Part shown: positions 16,046 to 24,741 of the stretch, piece after piece | Layout of the letters: every line of letters starts with the position of its first letter | Position numbering within the stretch: the first letter of the stretch is position 1 | Origin: Saprospiraceae bacterium | Lineage (GTDB): Bacteria > Bacteroidota > Bacteroidia > Chitinophagales > Saprospiraceae | Assembly (NCBI GenBank): GCA_022841345.1 | Contig: JALHRR010000042.1 | Location: 1 to 41,593 of the forward strand | DNA length: 41,593 bases | Reading direction: 5' to 3' | Notes under the pieces: generated by a model | What the model was told of the DNA's origin: nothing | What the model saw: only the letters and a program-made list of their open reading frames with translations | Database searches by the model: none | Program-made: the position numbers and the translations under genes

Positions 16046-16966
16046 CTAATTCTCAACCAGACAAGCTGCTTCAGGAGCAATCCCAATCCTGGCAATATAA
16101 CCACTGTTAAATTTTAAGAAATCTGATTCAATTCCATCGCTGAATATCACTCCACCAGCAGGCATTAATGACTCAATGATCAATTCACTGGCTTGATCAA
16201 TAATCCCCGTACAGACATCGATTTGTGTACGCCTGCTTTTGAAAGGTTCCCTTACAGCAAAAAGCAATTCGGAGTTATCCAGTTCAATGGAAGAAGGAGG
16301 CAGGTCATTAATAAATAAACTGCTCACTCCATGTGCCATATTAAAAATGGAGCTTAGCCATCCGGTGGATCCTGCAGCCGTGGAAACTATTATACCACTG
16401 GATGAATGCTCCTCTGTACTATCTTTGAATGTTATTTTATATCTGGCTGAGATATGAGAGGAGGCTCCTATAAATAAGTCATTGAAAGCCAGTATTCTTT
16501 GCCCGTCATTTAGTTTAGCTTCAGCGAAAGGAACCATCCTTGAACGAAATTGTCCTGACATGACAGCTTCTACTGCATCCCGAAAATTTTGTGGATTAAA
16601 TGGCAATAAAACACCGTCGTATCTATCAGTATCAGGGTTAATGGCTACAATTGGAACACCTCTGGAATATTTGGCAGTATTGGCCACTAATCCATCCTGA
16701 CCTACTACCACTATGAATTGATTATTTGAAAACAGAAAGGAAGGAACATATTTTCGTTCTACTATCTTGTGCTTTATGACTTGAGATAATTGTGTCTGAA
16801 TATGTAATAAAGAATTATGGAAAACTTCATGCTCTGACTCATAGTCTTCGAATGATCCACCCATTGACTCAATATAAAAACGAGCTTGAGCTTTAGTGTT
16901 AAATCGCTCTATCAGGGACTCAAGCCGGGTTTTATTTTTGACAACTATAGCATATTCCACGCTCAT
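16046..16966 (-). CDS. NAD kinase-fold protein (divergent)
   Basis: This 306-residue protein has the ATP-NAD kinase fold. The GGDG signature appears as V-G-Q-D-G, keeping the Asp but not the second Gly. A later N-D pair (LAFNDLFIG) stands for the usual NE motif, and GIIVSTAAGSTGW matches the T-x-GST-A/G loop. An N-terminal region of about 100 residues resembles that of mitochondrial NADK2-type enzymes (R-x-E motif, then HxxFHxxL-like spacing) more than E. coli NadK. It may phosphorylate NAD or another substrate such as a sugar or lipid. The start overlaps the SPFH gene's stop by 4 bases (ATGA), so the two are coupled and probably work together. Confidence 0.75.
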   Translation of the reverse strand: MSVEYAIVVKNKTRLESLIERFNTKAQARFYIESMGGSFEDYESEHEVFHNSLLHIQTQLSQVIKHKIVERKYVPSFLFSNNQFIVVVGQDGLVANTAKYSRGVPIVAINPDTDRYDGVLLPFNPQNFRDAVEAVMSGQFRSRMVPFAEAKLNDGQRILAFNDLFIGASSHISARYKITFKDSTEEHSSSGIIVSTAAGSTGWLSSIFNMAHGVSSLFINDLPPSSIELDNSELLFAVREPFKSRRTQIDVCTGIIDQASELIIESLMPAGGVIFSDGIESDFLKFNSGYIARIGIAPEAACLVEN

Positions 16967-17985
16967 CTATGTTCATCATTACTTCTGTGCAATAAAGAAT
17001 CCAATAAATCAGGACTGATGTTCAGGTTACCAATTTTTTCGGCATTTTCAGCCAAAAGTCTGAAGGCTAAAGCCATATTAAATCTGGGGTCTGAGTTCTG
17101 TTGCAATGCAGTCAGTGTCTTCCAGTCCATATTTTTGTATGGGTTGAGCATAGCCTCCAGAACATAGCCCTGAGTATCAGCTTCAGTTTTATCATTTAAA
17201 GTTTTCTGTTCGATCAACATTTTCCTTTGGGTTTCGACTGATATATCAGCTTCCAGTTGCATTTCCCTTAGTTTTCTTTCGTTGTCAGACCTTTGAATCT
17301 CTGTCTCCATCCGTTTTTCTGCAATTTGTTTTTGCTTTTCCTCCACAGCAATTTCAGTATTAAGCTCCGATTCACGGATTTTTCTCTCTTGCTCTACAGC
17401 AAAATTTCTTCGTTCATAAATTGCCTGATCAGCTTCTTGCTGTAATTTTTCACGGGTTTCAGTTTCCAACGCCCTCGACATTTCCGGAGTAGCCGAAATG
17501 GCAAGAATATTAGCGCCTAGAATATCAATTCCCAGCATACTGATAGGGTGTGAAGAAGTAAGACCCTCTCTTATTCTTTCTTCAATCGATTTTGCTGATC
17601 GGATAGCATCCTTTAGTTTGATGCTCTGAATAAAAGCAGTTGTTGCTGTCTGGGCTTCATTAATGATTCGCTGATTGAGCTTTTCTATATCGTTCTTTTT
17701 GTACTGTCCGTTATCATTAAGCGTAAAGTCAAGTGTATCAGCCAGCGTTTTTGGATCTGCGATCTTGTAACTGATCTGACCCTGAATAGTGACAGTCTGA
17801 TAGTCGTTTGTATTTTCATTAAATATAAATGGTAAATCATTACTTCCCATCGGAATTGCGACTATTGAGCTGCTGGGTGCAAAGTAAAAAAATGAAAGAC
17901 CTCTGCCCTCTTTGCTTACTTTTCCATTTTTATAATGCAAGACATAGGTCATCGAATCAAATCGAATATGCTTTATTCCTAACAT
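16963..17985 (-). CDS. SPFH/Band 7 domain protein with coiled coil
   Basis: This 340-residue protein has an N-terminal SPFH (stomatin/prohibitin/flotillin) domain (about residues 1-170), a long charged coiled coil (about 175-270, rich in E, R, K and Q with heptad spacing), and a C-terminal part of about 70 residues ending near NISPDLLDSLLHR. There is no N-terminal membrane helix, so it either associates peripherally or assembles in the cytoplasm. SPFH proteins form rings or scaffolds at membranes. It starts 208 bp from folE and its end is coupled to the NAD-kinase-like gene by a 4-base overlap. This pairing suggests an SPFH scaffold that localises or regulates the kinase-fold partner. Confidence 0.85.
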   Translation of the reverse strand: MLGIKHIRFDSMTYVLHYKNGKVSKEGRGLSFFYFAPSSSIVAIPMGSNDLPFIFNENTNDYQTVTIQGQISYKIADPKTLADTLDFTLNDNGQYKKNDIEKLNQRIINEAQTATTAFIQSIKLKDAIRSAKSIEERIREGLTSSHPISMLGIDILGANILAISATPEMSRALETETREKLQQEADQAIYERRNFAVEQERKIRESELNTEIAVEEKQKQIAEKRMETEIQRSDNERKLREMQLEADISVETQRKMLIEQKTLNDKTEADTQGYVLEAMLNPYKNMDWKTLTALQQNSDPRFNMALAFRLLAENAEKIGNLNISPDLLDSLLHRSNDEHR

Positions 17986-18193
17986 ATTATTTAAAATTTA
18001 TGGGGTTTACCGGTTCTGTTGACTTTCAAGACCTGCAGGAGAGATTGAGTTTTCTTTCTGTTGGAAAAATACTCAAAAAAATTGATTAGGCAAATCAATA
18101 ACAAGCCCCGTGATATAAGCTGACTTAATTAAGCATATTTCTAATCTTCGGCCTGTACCACAAGATTATCCAAAGGAAATATTCAAAAAAGTA

Positions 18194-18790
18194 TCAATGC
18201 AATTTGGAACTGATCAAATGAAGAAACTCTGTTCTGGTTTCGCCAGATCTGAACTGGCCTGTAAAGGCAGAGGTAGTTGTGACGGAATTTTGTTTTTGCA
18301 CGCCTCTCATCATCATGCACATATGATTAGCCTCAATAACCACAGCAACTCCCTGTGGATTGAGCGTATCCTGGATACAATTCAGAATTTCGTGTGTCAG
18401 TCTCTCCTGCACTTGCAATCTTCTTGCAAAAGCATCTACGACTCTTGGAATTTTACTAAGACCTACAATGTATCCACTCGGGATATAAGCTATGTGGGCT
18501 TTGCCAAAAAATGGAAGCAAGTGATGCTCACACAAAGAATATAGTTCGATGTCTTTCACCACAACCATTTCACTATAGTCTTCAGCAAACATTGCAGATT
18601 TCAGAATCTCCGCAGGATCTTCCAGATAACCTTTTGTTAAAAACTGAATAGCTTTGGAAGCTCTTTCAGGAGTCTTGATCAAACCTTCCCTGACAGAATT
18701 TTCACCAACAGCAGTTATGATTGACTCATACATATTTGCTATTTGATGCGTAAGGTTTTCATCAAATCCTCTTTCGTTAACATCTTCCAT
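18194..18790 (-). CDS. folE: GTP cyclohydrolase I (second copy, canonical)
   Basis: This is a second FolE, of 198 residues. Zinc and catalytic residues are C87-E-H89-H90 and H156-M-C158, and it has the canonical [11 protein letters not shown] segment that the first copy lacks. It makes 7,8-dihydroneopterin triphosphate from GTP. It begins 14 bp after the end of the queD/PTPS-like gene, so the pair is an operon in which the product of one feeds the other. That points to queuosine precursor (or biopterin-type) synthesis here, with the other copy serving another route. Which copy serves folate cannot be told from sequence. Confidence 0.95.
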   Translation of the reverse strand: MEDVNERGFDENLTHQIANMYESIITAVGENSVREGLIKTPERASKAIQFLTKGYLEDPAEILKSAMFAEDYSEMVVVKDIELYSLCEHHLLPFFGKAHIAYIPSGYIVGLSKIPRVVDAFARRLQVQERLTHEILNCIQDTLNPQGVAVVIEANHMCMMMRGVQKQNSVTTTSAFTGQFRSGETRTEFLHLISSKLH

Positions 18791-18804
18791 GAGTATGGTA
18801 TTAA

Positions 18805-19215
18805 TTATTCACCAAGGTACTCTGCATAAATGCTATCTGTCTCAAAAAGTTTAACGGAGTGCAATGTTCCGGATGGAATATTATTTACCAGGCGGTTCCA
18901 GATGACCATACAAAGATTTTCAGTTGTAGGCATCATTTCTTTGGGGATGAAAGGAACATCCAGATTGAGATTTGAATGGTCAAGATATTCTATCACTTCA
19001 TCCCTGATGACCTTACTAAGTTTCTTCACATCCACGATAAATCCTGTAAGGGGATCTGGTGTGCCTTTCACAGTCACATGCAAGATATAGTTATGCCCAT
19101 GCCAGTTCTTGTTCGAACATTTACCAAACACAGTTTGGTTCCGTTCTTCAGACCAGCTTTCAACCCAAAGTTTGTGGGCCGCATTGAATTTTTCTATTCT
19201 TGTCAGGTAAACCAT
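18805..19215 (-). CDS. queD: 6-carboxy/6-pyruvoyl-tetrahydropterin synthase (QueD/PTPS)
   Basis: This 136-residue zinc enzyme of the QueD/PTPS family acts on dihydroneopterin triphosphate. The zinc ligands are H14 (FNAAHKLW), H39 and H41 (NWHGHNY); C33 in [13 protein letters not shown] is the catalytic cysteine, placed six residues before the HGH motif as in PTPS-like members. The Asp-His pair LDHSNLN and the late glutamate in [12 protein letters not shown] complete the site. QueD function in the queuosine route is favoured in bacteria, but the cysteine spacing leaves biopterin-type activity possible. I start at ATG 19213-19215; a TTG codon directly before it is an unlikely start. It lies upstream of folE in the same operon. 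Confidence 0.9.
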   Translation of the reverse strand: MVYLTRIEKFNAAHKLWVESWSEERNQTVFGKCSNKNWHGHNYILHVTVKGTPDPLTGFIVDVKKLSKVIRDEVIEYLDHSNLNLDVPFIPKEMMPTTENLCMVIWNRLVNNIPSGTLHSVKLFETDSIYAEYLGE

Positions 19216-19284
19216 CAATTGCTATTTCAATTCTTATAAGGTCGTTTACAAAGAGCAGAATAATTCCGCTTTTCAAAAACGATG

Positions 19285-19292
19285 CAAAGTTA
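19285..19292 (-). promoter_or_regulatory. -7 promoter element for queD-folE
   Basis: On the minus strand TAACTTTG followed by C is a full match to the TAnnTTTGY consensus. The transcript would start near 19280, with a leader of about 65 bases before the queD ATG. Confidence 0.55.
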
Positions 19293-19438
19293 ATCATAAT
19301 TATAATACGATAAGCGGATGTTGAAAATCCTGTGTGAGCTTATTAATACTATAGATTCATCTGATTCAACCATAGCTTGATCCAAAATATTAATCCAAAT
19401 CCACAAAATCTTTGTTAATTTGGTCTTGAATATCCATC

Positions 19439-20497
19439 ATGCCAAATAGATCGACCGGAGTCACCCATTTTATCAAATCACTTAAGCGATATAAGTGGTC
19501 TCCTGATATATTGTTCTGGGTGATTGTATTATTGATGTTAACATCAATCGATGGTACTTTTTATTTCAGCAATCTCCTTACTCAAGGTATATCTGTATTT
19601 TTCTATGTAGTCCTGATATATTTTAATCTTTATTATCTAATTCCGGTATATCTCACTGAGAAACGGTTTTGGTTATATTGTCTTCTGCTGATATTATCAG
19701 TGTTGCTGTTGACTCCTGTGATGATAGTGATTCTATACCTTCGTTTCACCGGCTTTGAGGAAGCCCAGCAAAAAATCCTGAATGATCAGGAGTCGATGTT
19801 TATAGCCAATTTTGTCTACGCCGGCGGTTCGACAATTTTCAAAATCATTTCAGACTGGGCTAAGCATCAGAGGGAGAAAAAAGAACTTGAAAAGCAGACT
19901 ATGCAATCGGAACTTCGATTTTTGAAGTCCCAGATCAATCCACACTTTTTATTCAATACGCTCAATAATTTATATGCGCTCACTCTGAAAAAGTCAGAGA
20001 AAGCTCCTGAGATTGTCCTGAAGCTCTCAGAAATGATGCGCTACATGCTCTATGAATGCAATGAAAAATATGTGCCCCTTTCAAAAGAAGTGGCTTATAT
20101 GCAAAATTATATTGAGCTGGAAAAACTTAGGCAGGGAAAAGGAGCTGATATGAGTTTCGAGATTCATGGAGAAATCAGAGATCAAAAAATCACTCCCCTT
20201 TTGTTGATCCCATTCATTGAAAATAGCTTTAAACACGGCGTAAAAAATACTTTACAAGACGGATTTGTACATATTACTATGATTGTGGAGGAACAATTTC
20301 TGCAATTCGAAGTAATTAATTCCAAGCCCGCATTAGCGCCCAAAAATGAACATAATAAAAGTGGAGGGATCGGTCTCGTGAATGTGCAGAGAAGACTCAA
20401 TCTGATCTATCCTGACAAGTACGAGTTGCAGGTAAATAACACTCCCAATACTTATCAAATCATACTCACCCTCACAATGGATGAGGGTAATTATTAA
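19439..20497 (+). CDS. LytS/YehU-type sensor histidine kinase
   Basis: This 352-residue membrane kinase has four hydrophobic segments in the first 135 residues, then a short coiled linker and the His-kinase domain of the LytS/YehU class. The phospho-acceptor box is FLKSQINPHFLFNTLNNLY with H169, and the ATPase part has the N-box IPFIENSFKHGVKN and the G-box GGIGLVNVQRRL. There is no large extracellular sensor, so it probably senses through its membrane part. A LytTR response regulator gene follows after 23 bp and is its likely partner. TTAATTTG at 19415-19422, one base off the -7 consensus, could be its promoter. The signal is unknown. Confidence 0.93.
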   Translation: MPNRSTGVTHFIKSLKRYKWSPDILFWVIVLLMLTSIDGTFYFSNLLTQGISVFFYVVLIYFNLYYLIPVYLTEKRFWLYCLLLILSVLLLTPVMIVILYLRFTGFEEAQQKILNDQESMFIANFVYAGGSTIFKIISDWAKHQREKKELEKQTMQSELRFLKSQINPHFLFNTLNNLYALTLKKSEKAPEIVLKLSEMMRYMLYECNEKYVPLSKEVAYMQNYIELEKLRQGKGADMSFEIHGEIRDQKITPLLLIPFIENSFKHGVKNTLQDGFVHITMIVEEQFLQFEVINSKPALAPKNEHNKSGGIGLVNVQRRLNLIYPDKYELQVNNTPNTYQIILTLTMDEGNY

Positions 20498-20520
20498 TTA
20501 ACCCCAAATAAAAATTGAAA

Positions 20521-21249
20521 ATGATTAATACTCTTATTGTTGACGATGAACCTCTGGCACTTGATATTCTGGAAACGTATATAGAGCAGATTCCAAACCT
20601 CAATCTGATCAAGCGGTGCGAAAATGCATTAGAAGCCAGAGATGCGCTGAAAGAACATTCCATTGACTTAATGTTTCTGGACATTCAAATGCCTCAGATT
20701 ACTGGTATTGACTTTGTCAAAACTTTGGCCAATCCACCTTTAGTAGTGTTTACAACCGCATATCCCAATTTTGCCATTGAAGGCTTTGAGTTGAATGCAT
20801 TGGATTATCTGTTGAAACCGGTTTCATTTGAGAGATTCAATAAAGCTGTAAACAAGGCAATGGAAAAGCTGGATATGAATCATTCGAAAAAACAAAACCA
20901 GGACACTGATGAAGCTGCGCACGATTACATTTTTGTAAAAGCAGATAAGAAGTTTGTTAAAGTTAAGTACAGCGAAATCATCTACGTGGAAGGGCTCAAG
21001 GACTATGTGATTATACGCACATTGACCGGTCGTGTAATTACTCTTCAGACAATGAAAAGTCTGGAAGACAAACTACCGCATCATATGTTCATGCGGATTC
21101 ACAGGTCTTATATTGTAAATATTGACAAGATCAATGCAGTTGTTGGAAACATGGTGGAAGTGACAGAACGCAATGAAGTAAAGCAACTTCCTGTAGGTAA
21201 AAACTATCGCGATGATCTGACTAATATTATCAATGATAACAAGTTATAA
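20521..21249 (+). CDS. LytTR-family response regulator
   Basis: This 242-residue regulator has a receiver domain (residues 1-120: D8-D9 acidic pocket, phospho-acceptor D54 in MFLDIQMP, T and K switch residues in FTTAYPNF and DYLLKPVSFERF) and a C-terminal LytTR DNA-binding domain (about 135-242, with YSEIIYVEGLKDYVIIRT and MRIHRSYIVN). LytTR domains bind direct repeats with beta strands rather than a helix-turn-helix. I start at ATG 20521; a TTG two codons earlier is an unlikely start. It follows the kinase gene and is 3 bp before the fructosamine-kinase-like gene, so all three appear co-transcribed. Confidence 0.94.
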   Translation: MINTLIVDDEPLALDILETYIEQIPNLNLIKRCENALEARDALKEHSIDLMFLDIQMPQITGIDFVKTLANPPLVVFTTAYPNFAIEGFELNALDYLLKPVSFERFNKAVNKAMEKLDMNHSKKQNQDTDEAAHDYIFVKADKKFVKVKYSEIIYVEGLKDYVIIRTLTGRVITLQTMKSLEDKLPHHMFMRIHRSYIVNIDKINAVVGNMVEVTERNEVKQLPVGKNYRDDLTNIINDNKL

Positions 21250-21252
21250 AAA

Positions 21253-22107
21253 ATGAATCCGGATTTTCTCTCCCCTTTGGCGGAGAAAATCTTTGATTGC
21301 CGTCTTGTCAAATCCGGCGCTGTTGCTGATGTCTGGAAGATAGCTTTGGACACAGGTATCTATTGCATCAAGCATTATACCGATCAGTATGCCCGACTAA
21401 GGCAGCAAGCTGAGTTAAAGGATTTAAAATTATTGTCAGAAGTATTAACTGATTCTATACCAGGAATAAATGATGAGCTGGCAGAACAATTTGAGGGAGC
21501 TGTAATATGGCTTGACTGGATAGAAAGTGGTCCATCCGGCAGTCGCTCTCAAAAAACAGCTGCTGCTGTGCTTGCGGACTTGCATCAGAAAACAAGTGTT
21601 TCTGCAGGGCTTCAGTATACCAATTATATTGGAGAACTGACACAATATAATGAGCCAGGATCTAATTGGGCTACCTTTTGGGTTGAGCAAAGAATGATGC
21701 CTCAAGTACATTTAGCTATTGAAAATGGATTGCTCCAACAGGAAGAATTGAAATCTTTAGAAAGATATACATCAAAGGTCCCGGCATACTTACCCGGGAT
21801 TAGTAGTTTTTCATTGTTGCATGGAGATCTATGGAATGGCAATGTCTTGAATGACAAGGAAGGAAAGGTTTTTTTGATAGACCCGGCTGTTTATTATGGA
21901 GATCCCTGGGTAGACCTGGCCATGACAGCATTATTTGGCGGATTTGATCAGACTTTCTACGATGCCTATTTTGAGCGTAGTCCGGTTGATCCAAAGGGGA
22001 AAGCATTGGTCCCGCATTATCAGCTGTATTATTTACTGGTGCATCTGAACATGTTTGGGCGGAGCTATTATCCGGATATTCAAAGGATTGCGAGGAGATA
22101 TGTTTAA
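21253..22107 (+). CDS. Fructosamine kinase-family protein
   Basis: This 284-residue small-molecule kinase resembles the fructosamine/ketosamine-3-kinase family, which phosphorylates sugars attached to amines so that glycated proteins lose them. The catalytic loop is H190-G-D192-L-W-N-G-N and the metal site is D210 in LIDPAVYYGDPWVDLAM, both diagnostic of the family. The N-terminal ATP lobe has K40 in YCIKHY. It starts 3 bp after the LytTR regulator, so it is probably in the same transcript even though the functions do not obviously connect. A terminator follows 6 bases after its stop. Choline/aminoglycoside kinases share the fold but not the WNGN-DPAVYYG combination. Confidence 0.9.
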   Translation: MNPDFLSPLAEKIFDCRLVKSGAVADVWKIALDTGIYCIKHYTDQYARLRQQAELKDLKLLSEVLTDSIPGINDELAEQFEGAVIWLDWIESGPSGSRSQKTAAAVLADLHQKTSVSAGLQYTNYIGELTQYNEPGSNWATFWVEQRMMPQVHLAIENGLLQQEELKSLERYTSKVPAYLPGISSFSLLHGDLWNGNVLNDKEGKVFLIDPAVYYGDPWVDLAMTALFGGFDQTFYDAYFERSPVDPKGKALVPHYQLYYLLVHLNMFGRSYYPDIQRIARRYV

Positions 22108-22112
22108 TAAAA

Positions 22113-22142
22113 AAACAAGCCGACTCATTAACCGGCTTGTTT
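22113..22142. terminator. Bidirectional terminator
   Basis: A 10-bp perfect stem pairs 22113-22122 with 22133-22142 around a 10-base loop. On the minus strand it is followed by a run of T (from the A run upstream), so it best serves the large T9SS protein gene. On the plus strand it ends the fructosamine-kinase unit with a short T run. Confidence 0.8.
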
Positions 22143-22175
22143 CTAAAGAACAATAAACTCTATAATAATATGGGA

Positions 22176-24650
22176 TTATTTATGCACCTGCACTTTGGCA
22201 GTATGCACTCCTTCTGTTGAAGTTGCTTTTATGATGTAAAATCCATCAGATAATTGCGAAATAGGAATGGTCATTCTGTCGATTCCCGGATTGGTAAACA
22301 TGCTTGCCAATTGTCCTGAAACAGAATATATCTCTACTACTTGTATTTGAGCATTTCCATTTAATGCCAGGTTCAATTCCGATCTGGCCGGATTCGGATA
22401 GGCGATTAGTTGATTTTTACGCTCTGATTCATCATTCTCCAGATAAACTCTCACAGAAGCCTGAGTATCTTGTAATCTTTCTGCAGTGCCGTCTAATCTC
22501 ATAATTAGACCGTTGCTCATTCTGACCGGAATATCTATATAATCTTTTCCGATATGGAATCCATCCATATCTCTTATAATAATTGCATCCATCTTTCCGA
22601 CCAGACCATACCCACTAGTGTGCTTACCATCAGCTCTTGCGATTCCAGCATCTAATCTGGCGCCATGAGGCTTTAGTGACAATTGCAGTGTTGGTCCTCC
22701 ATTAGAAATCCAGGATTGATCTGCGAATTGAAAATGAATACTAGTAGTGTCTAGAAAATCAGCACCCAAAAAGTCAAGTTGAAATGAAAATCCTGTGTAT
22801 TCAAGTGCAGGAAAATCAGCAGTACCTAAAATAATATTGAATGTCACAGTGTCACCTTCTTCAGCAGATTCCACTGTTGGATCCAAAATAAATGGAACGC
22901 CTGAAAGTCCTTTTGGAGCAGGAGGGATTAATCTGTGGTATTTCAAATAATGCTCGCTGATCAAAGAGGTATCAGCTGCAGCTATCATACCATTACCATC
23001 AGCATCGGTATATTTAAGATCATATCCTGTCATTAATTGCTGGCTGCCCCAGTTCATACCTGTTTCACCGGTCCAATGTTCAACAGAAGTATTTCTAGAA
23101 TAGCCAACTTCACCCAAATGAAAAGCTAGCGGTAATAAATCCTGCATATCAACTCTACCGTCATTGTTGATATCTCCGGGCCAAATACAATCATCATAAC
23201 AAAGGAAGTCTGGGAAATAATCCTGAACTTCAACATATATTTTTAGTTCTTTACACTCCCCACCAGCGCAATACTGAATTCTCATTTCATCCTCACCTAC
23301 AAATCCAAATCCGGGAGTGTACACTATCATATTAAATCCTGAAACCGGCTGGCCATCAATATCAATGGTCTGATCACCTTCAAAAATCTCCAGTGTACCA
23401 TATTCTGGCGCCAGCACCTGATTGTATTCAAAATTACTTAATGGAATCAAATACCTGATTACATAAGGGGTATTCACGGCAGTTCTAAATCGGAAAGTAT
23501 TTAATTCCGGTGGTTTATTGCTTACATCGATTTTAACCACTGCATTTTCACAATATGGGGTACCGGGAGTACAAACCCTGTACGTAAAAGCATCAACCCC
23601 TTTGAATTCGGGATTGGGTGTATATGTCATATTTCCTTGCGAGAATACAGTCAAAACACCATTGGTTGGTTGATTTGGAATAGTCAATGAATATTGCTTT
23701 ATAATATCATTAGCTCTTACATTAAAGCTTACAGGTTCATTGGTTGTTGTATAGAACTGATCATCAACTAACATGATGTTAGGAGGATTGAAATTTATTA
23801 CCTGAATAAAATATAAAATCTCTGAAATCTCATCGTTAGAATTTGTAAGTTCTATTCGAATAGAATCCTGACCAAAGAAATCATTATCCGGCGAATAAAT
23901 AATAAATCCGTTTTCAATTACAGCTTCACCATCAGTAGGAAGGCCGGTAATCTCCGCAGATTCAAATGAACCCAAATGAAGTTCTAAATCTGTAGCCTTT
24001 AAAGTCGATCTATAAAATGTATCAACTGTATTGGATGTAGCTCCTGAAATTGAAAAAGTTATGGTTGCATTATTGCAATAACCATCCTCATCGCAAATGA
24101 CATATCTCAGAAATCCATTTCCGGCATTTCCGGGAGTAACATTTAATTCTAAGTCGTTTGTAATAGTATACTCAACATTGTGAGCATATGAAATTTGTAG
24201 AGTAAGTGGGTCTGCTCGATAAATATCATTTTGTGCATAATCCACATTCACATCAGAGTCGTTGCTGGATAGATTTACAAAATCATCTCTCAATAACATT
24301 GGTTTGACATGATATACTAAAGTAGCAAATTGCAAAATGATCTGATTCTGTGAATTCGTCTTTAAATATTCAAAAATCAAAGTATCTGTCCCAACGAATC
24401 CAGGGTCGGGAATGTAGTGGAAATAGTAATTTTGGTCTTGTTGAATATTGTAAGTTGTAGTACCGTTCTGAGTATTCTTTTTGATTGTAATAGCAAATAT
24501 CTTTCCGGCATTGTAAGTATTGGAAGAATCCTTCAGCAAAACCTGTTGCTTAAAAGGAGTGATTTGTTGTCCCTGTACTGAGAATGATGACAGCATCAAT
24601 ACATAAATACAAGGCAACCAATACGTTATGATTGGTAAAATTTTGTTCAT
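22176..24650 (-). CDS. Secreted T9SS protein with Ig-like, dockerin-like and cohesin-like parts
   Basis: This 824-residue secreted protein starts with a signal peptide (residues 1-28, ending SVQGQ). The middle (about 30-480) is built of repeated Ig/cadherin-like modules with the recurring phrases PGFVGTDTLIFEY, DNDFFGQDSIRIEL, NPEFKGVDAFTYRV and GFGFVGEDEMRIQY. Two EF-hand-like calcium loops of dockerin type follow near 490-512 (DINNDGRVDMQDL) and 547-561 (DADGNGMIAAADT). A beta-rich segment (about 580-710, with EEGDTVTFNIILG and YTGFSFQLDF) looks cohesin-like. The last 75 residues (IAYPNPARSEL to AKVQVHK) are a type A sorting domain, so the protein is exported across the outer membrane by T9SS and anchored or released. 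No enzymatic domain is visible. It is a single gene, divergent from the next one. Confidence 0.85.
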   Translation of the reverse strand: MNKILPIITYWLPCIYVLMLSSFSVQGQQITPFKQQVLLKDSSNTYNAGKIFAITIKKNTQNGTTTYNIQQDQNYYFHYIPDPGFVGTDTLIFEYLKTNSQNQIILQFATLVYHVKPMLLRDDFVNLSSNDSDVNVDYAQNDIYRADPLTLQISYAHNVEYTITNDLELNVTPGNAGNGFLRYVICDEDGYCNNATITFSISGATSNTVDTFYRSTLKATDLELHLGSFESAEITGLPTDGEAVIENGFIIYSPDNDFFGQDSIRIELTNSNDEISEILYFIQVINFNPPNIMLVDDQFYTTTNEPVSFNVRANDIIKQYSLTIPNQPTNGVLTVFSQGNMTYTPNPEFKGVDAFTYRVCTPGTPYCENAVVKIDVSNKPPELNTFRFRTAVNTPYVIRYLIPLSNFEYNQVLAPEYGTLEIFEGDQTIDIDGQPVSGFNMIVYTPGFGFVGEDEMRIQYCAGGECKELKIYVEVQDYFPDFLCYDDCIWPGDINNDGRVDMQDLLPLAFHLGEVGYSRNTSVEHWTGETGMNWGSQQLMTGYDLKYTDADGNGMIAAADTSLISEHYLKYHRLIPPAPKGLSGVPFILDPTVESAEEGDTVTFNIILGTADFPALEYTGFSFQLDFLGADFLDTTSIHFQFADQSWISNGGPTLQLSLKPHGARLDAGIARADGKHTSGYGLVGKMDAIIIRDMDGFHIGKDYIDIPVRMSNGLIMRLDGTAERLQDTQASVRVYLENDESERKNQLIAYPNPARSELNLALNGNAQIQVVEIYSVSGQLASMFTNPGIDRMTIPISQLSDGFYIIKATSTEGVHTAKVQVHK

Positions 24651-24741
24651 TGTTCTTGAGTTAGTCGATCTTGTCTACCTGGCATAAAATTAGAAATATT
24701 TCTCATCTTTACCAACACATTATTCAACAAATTAATCTCAT

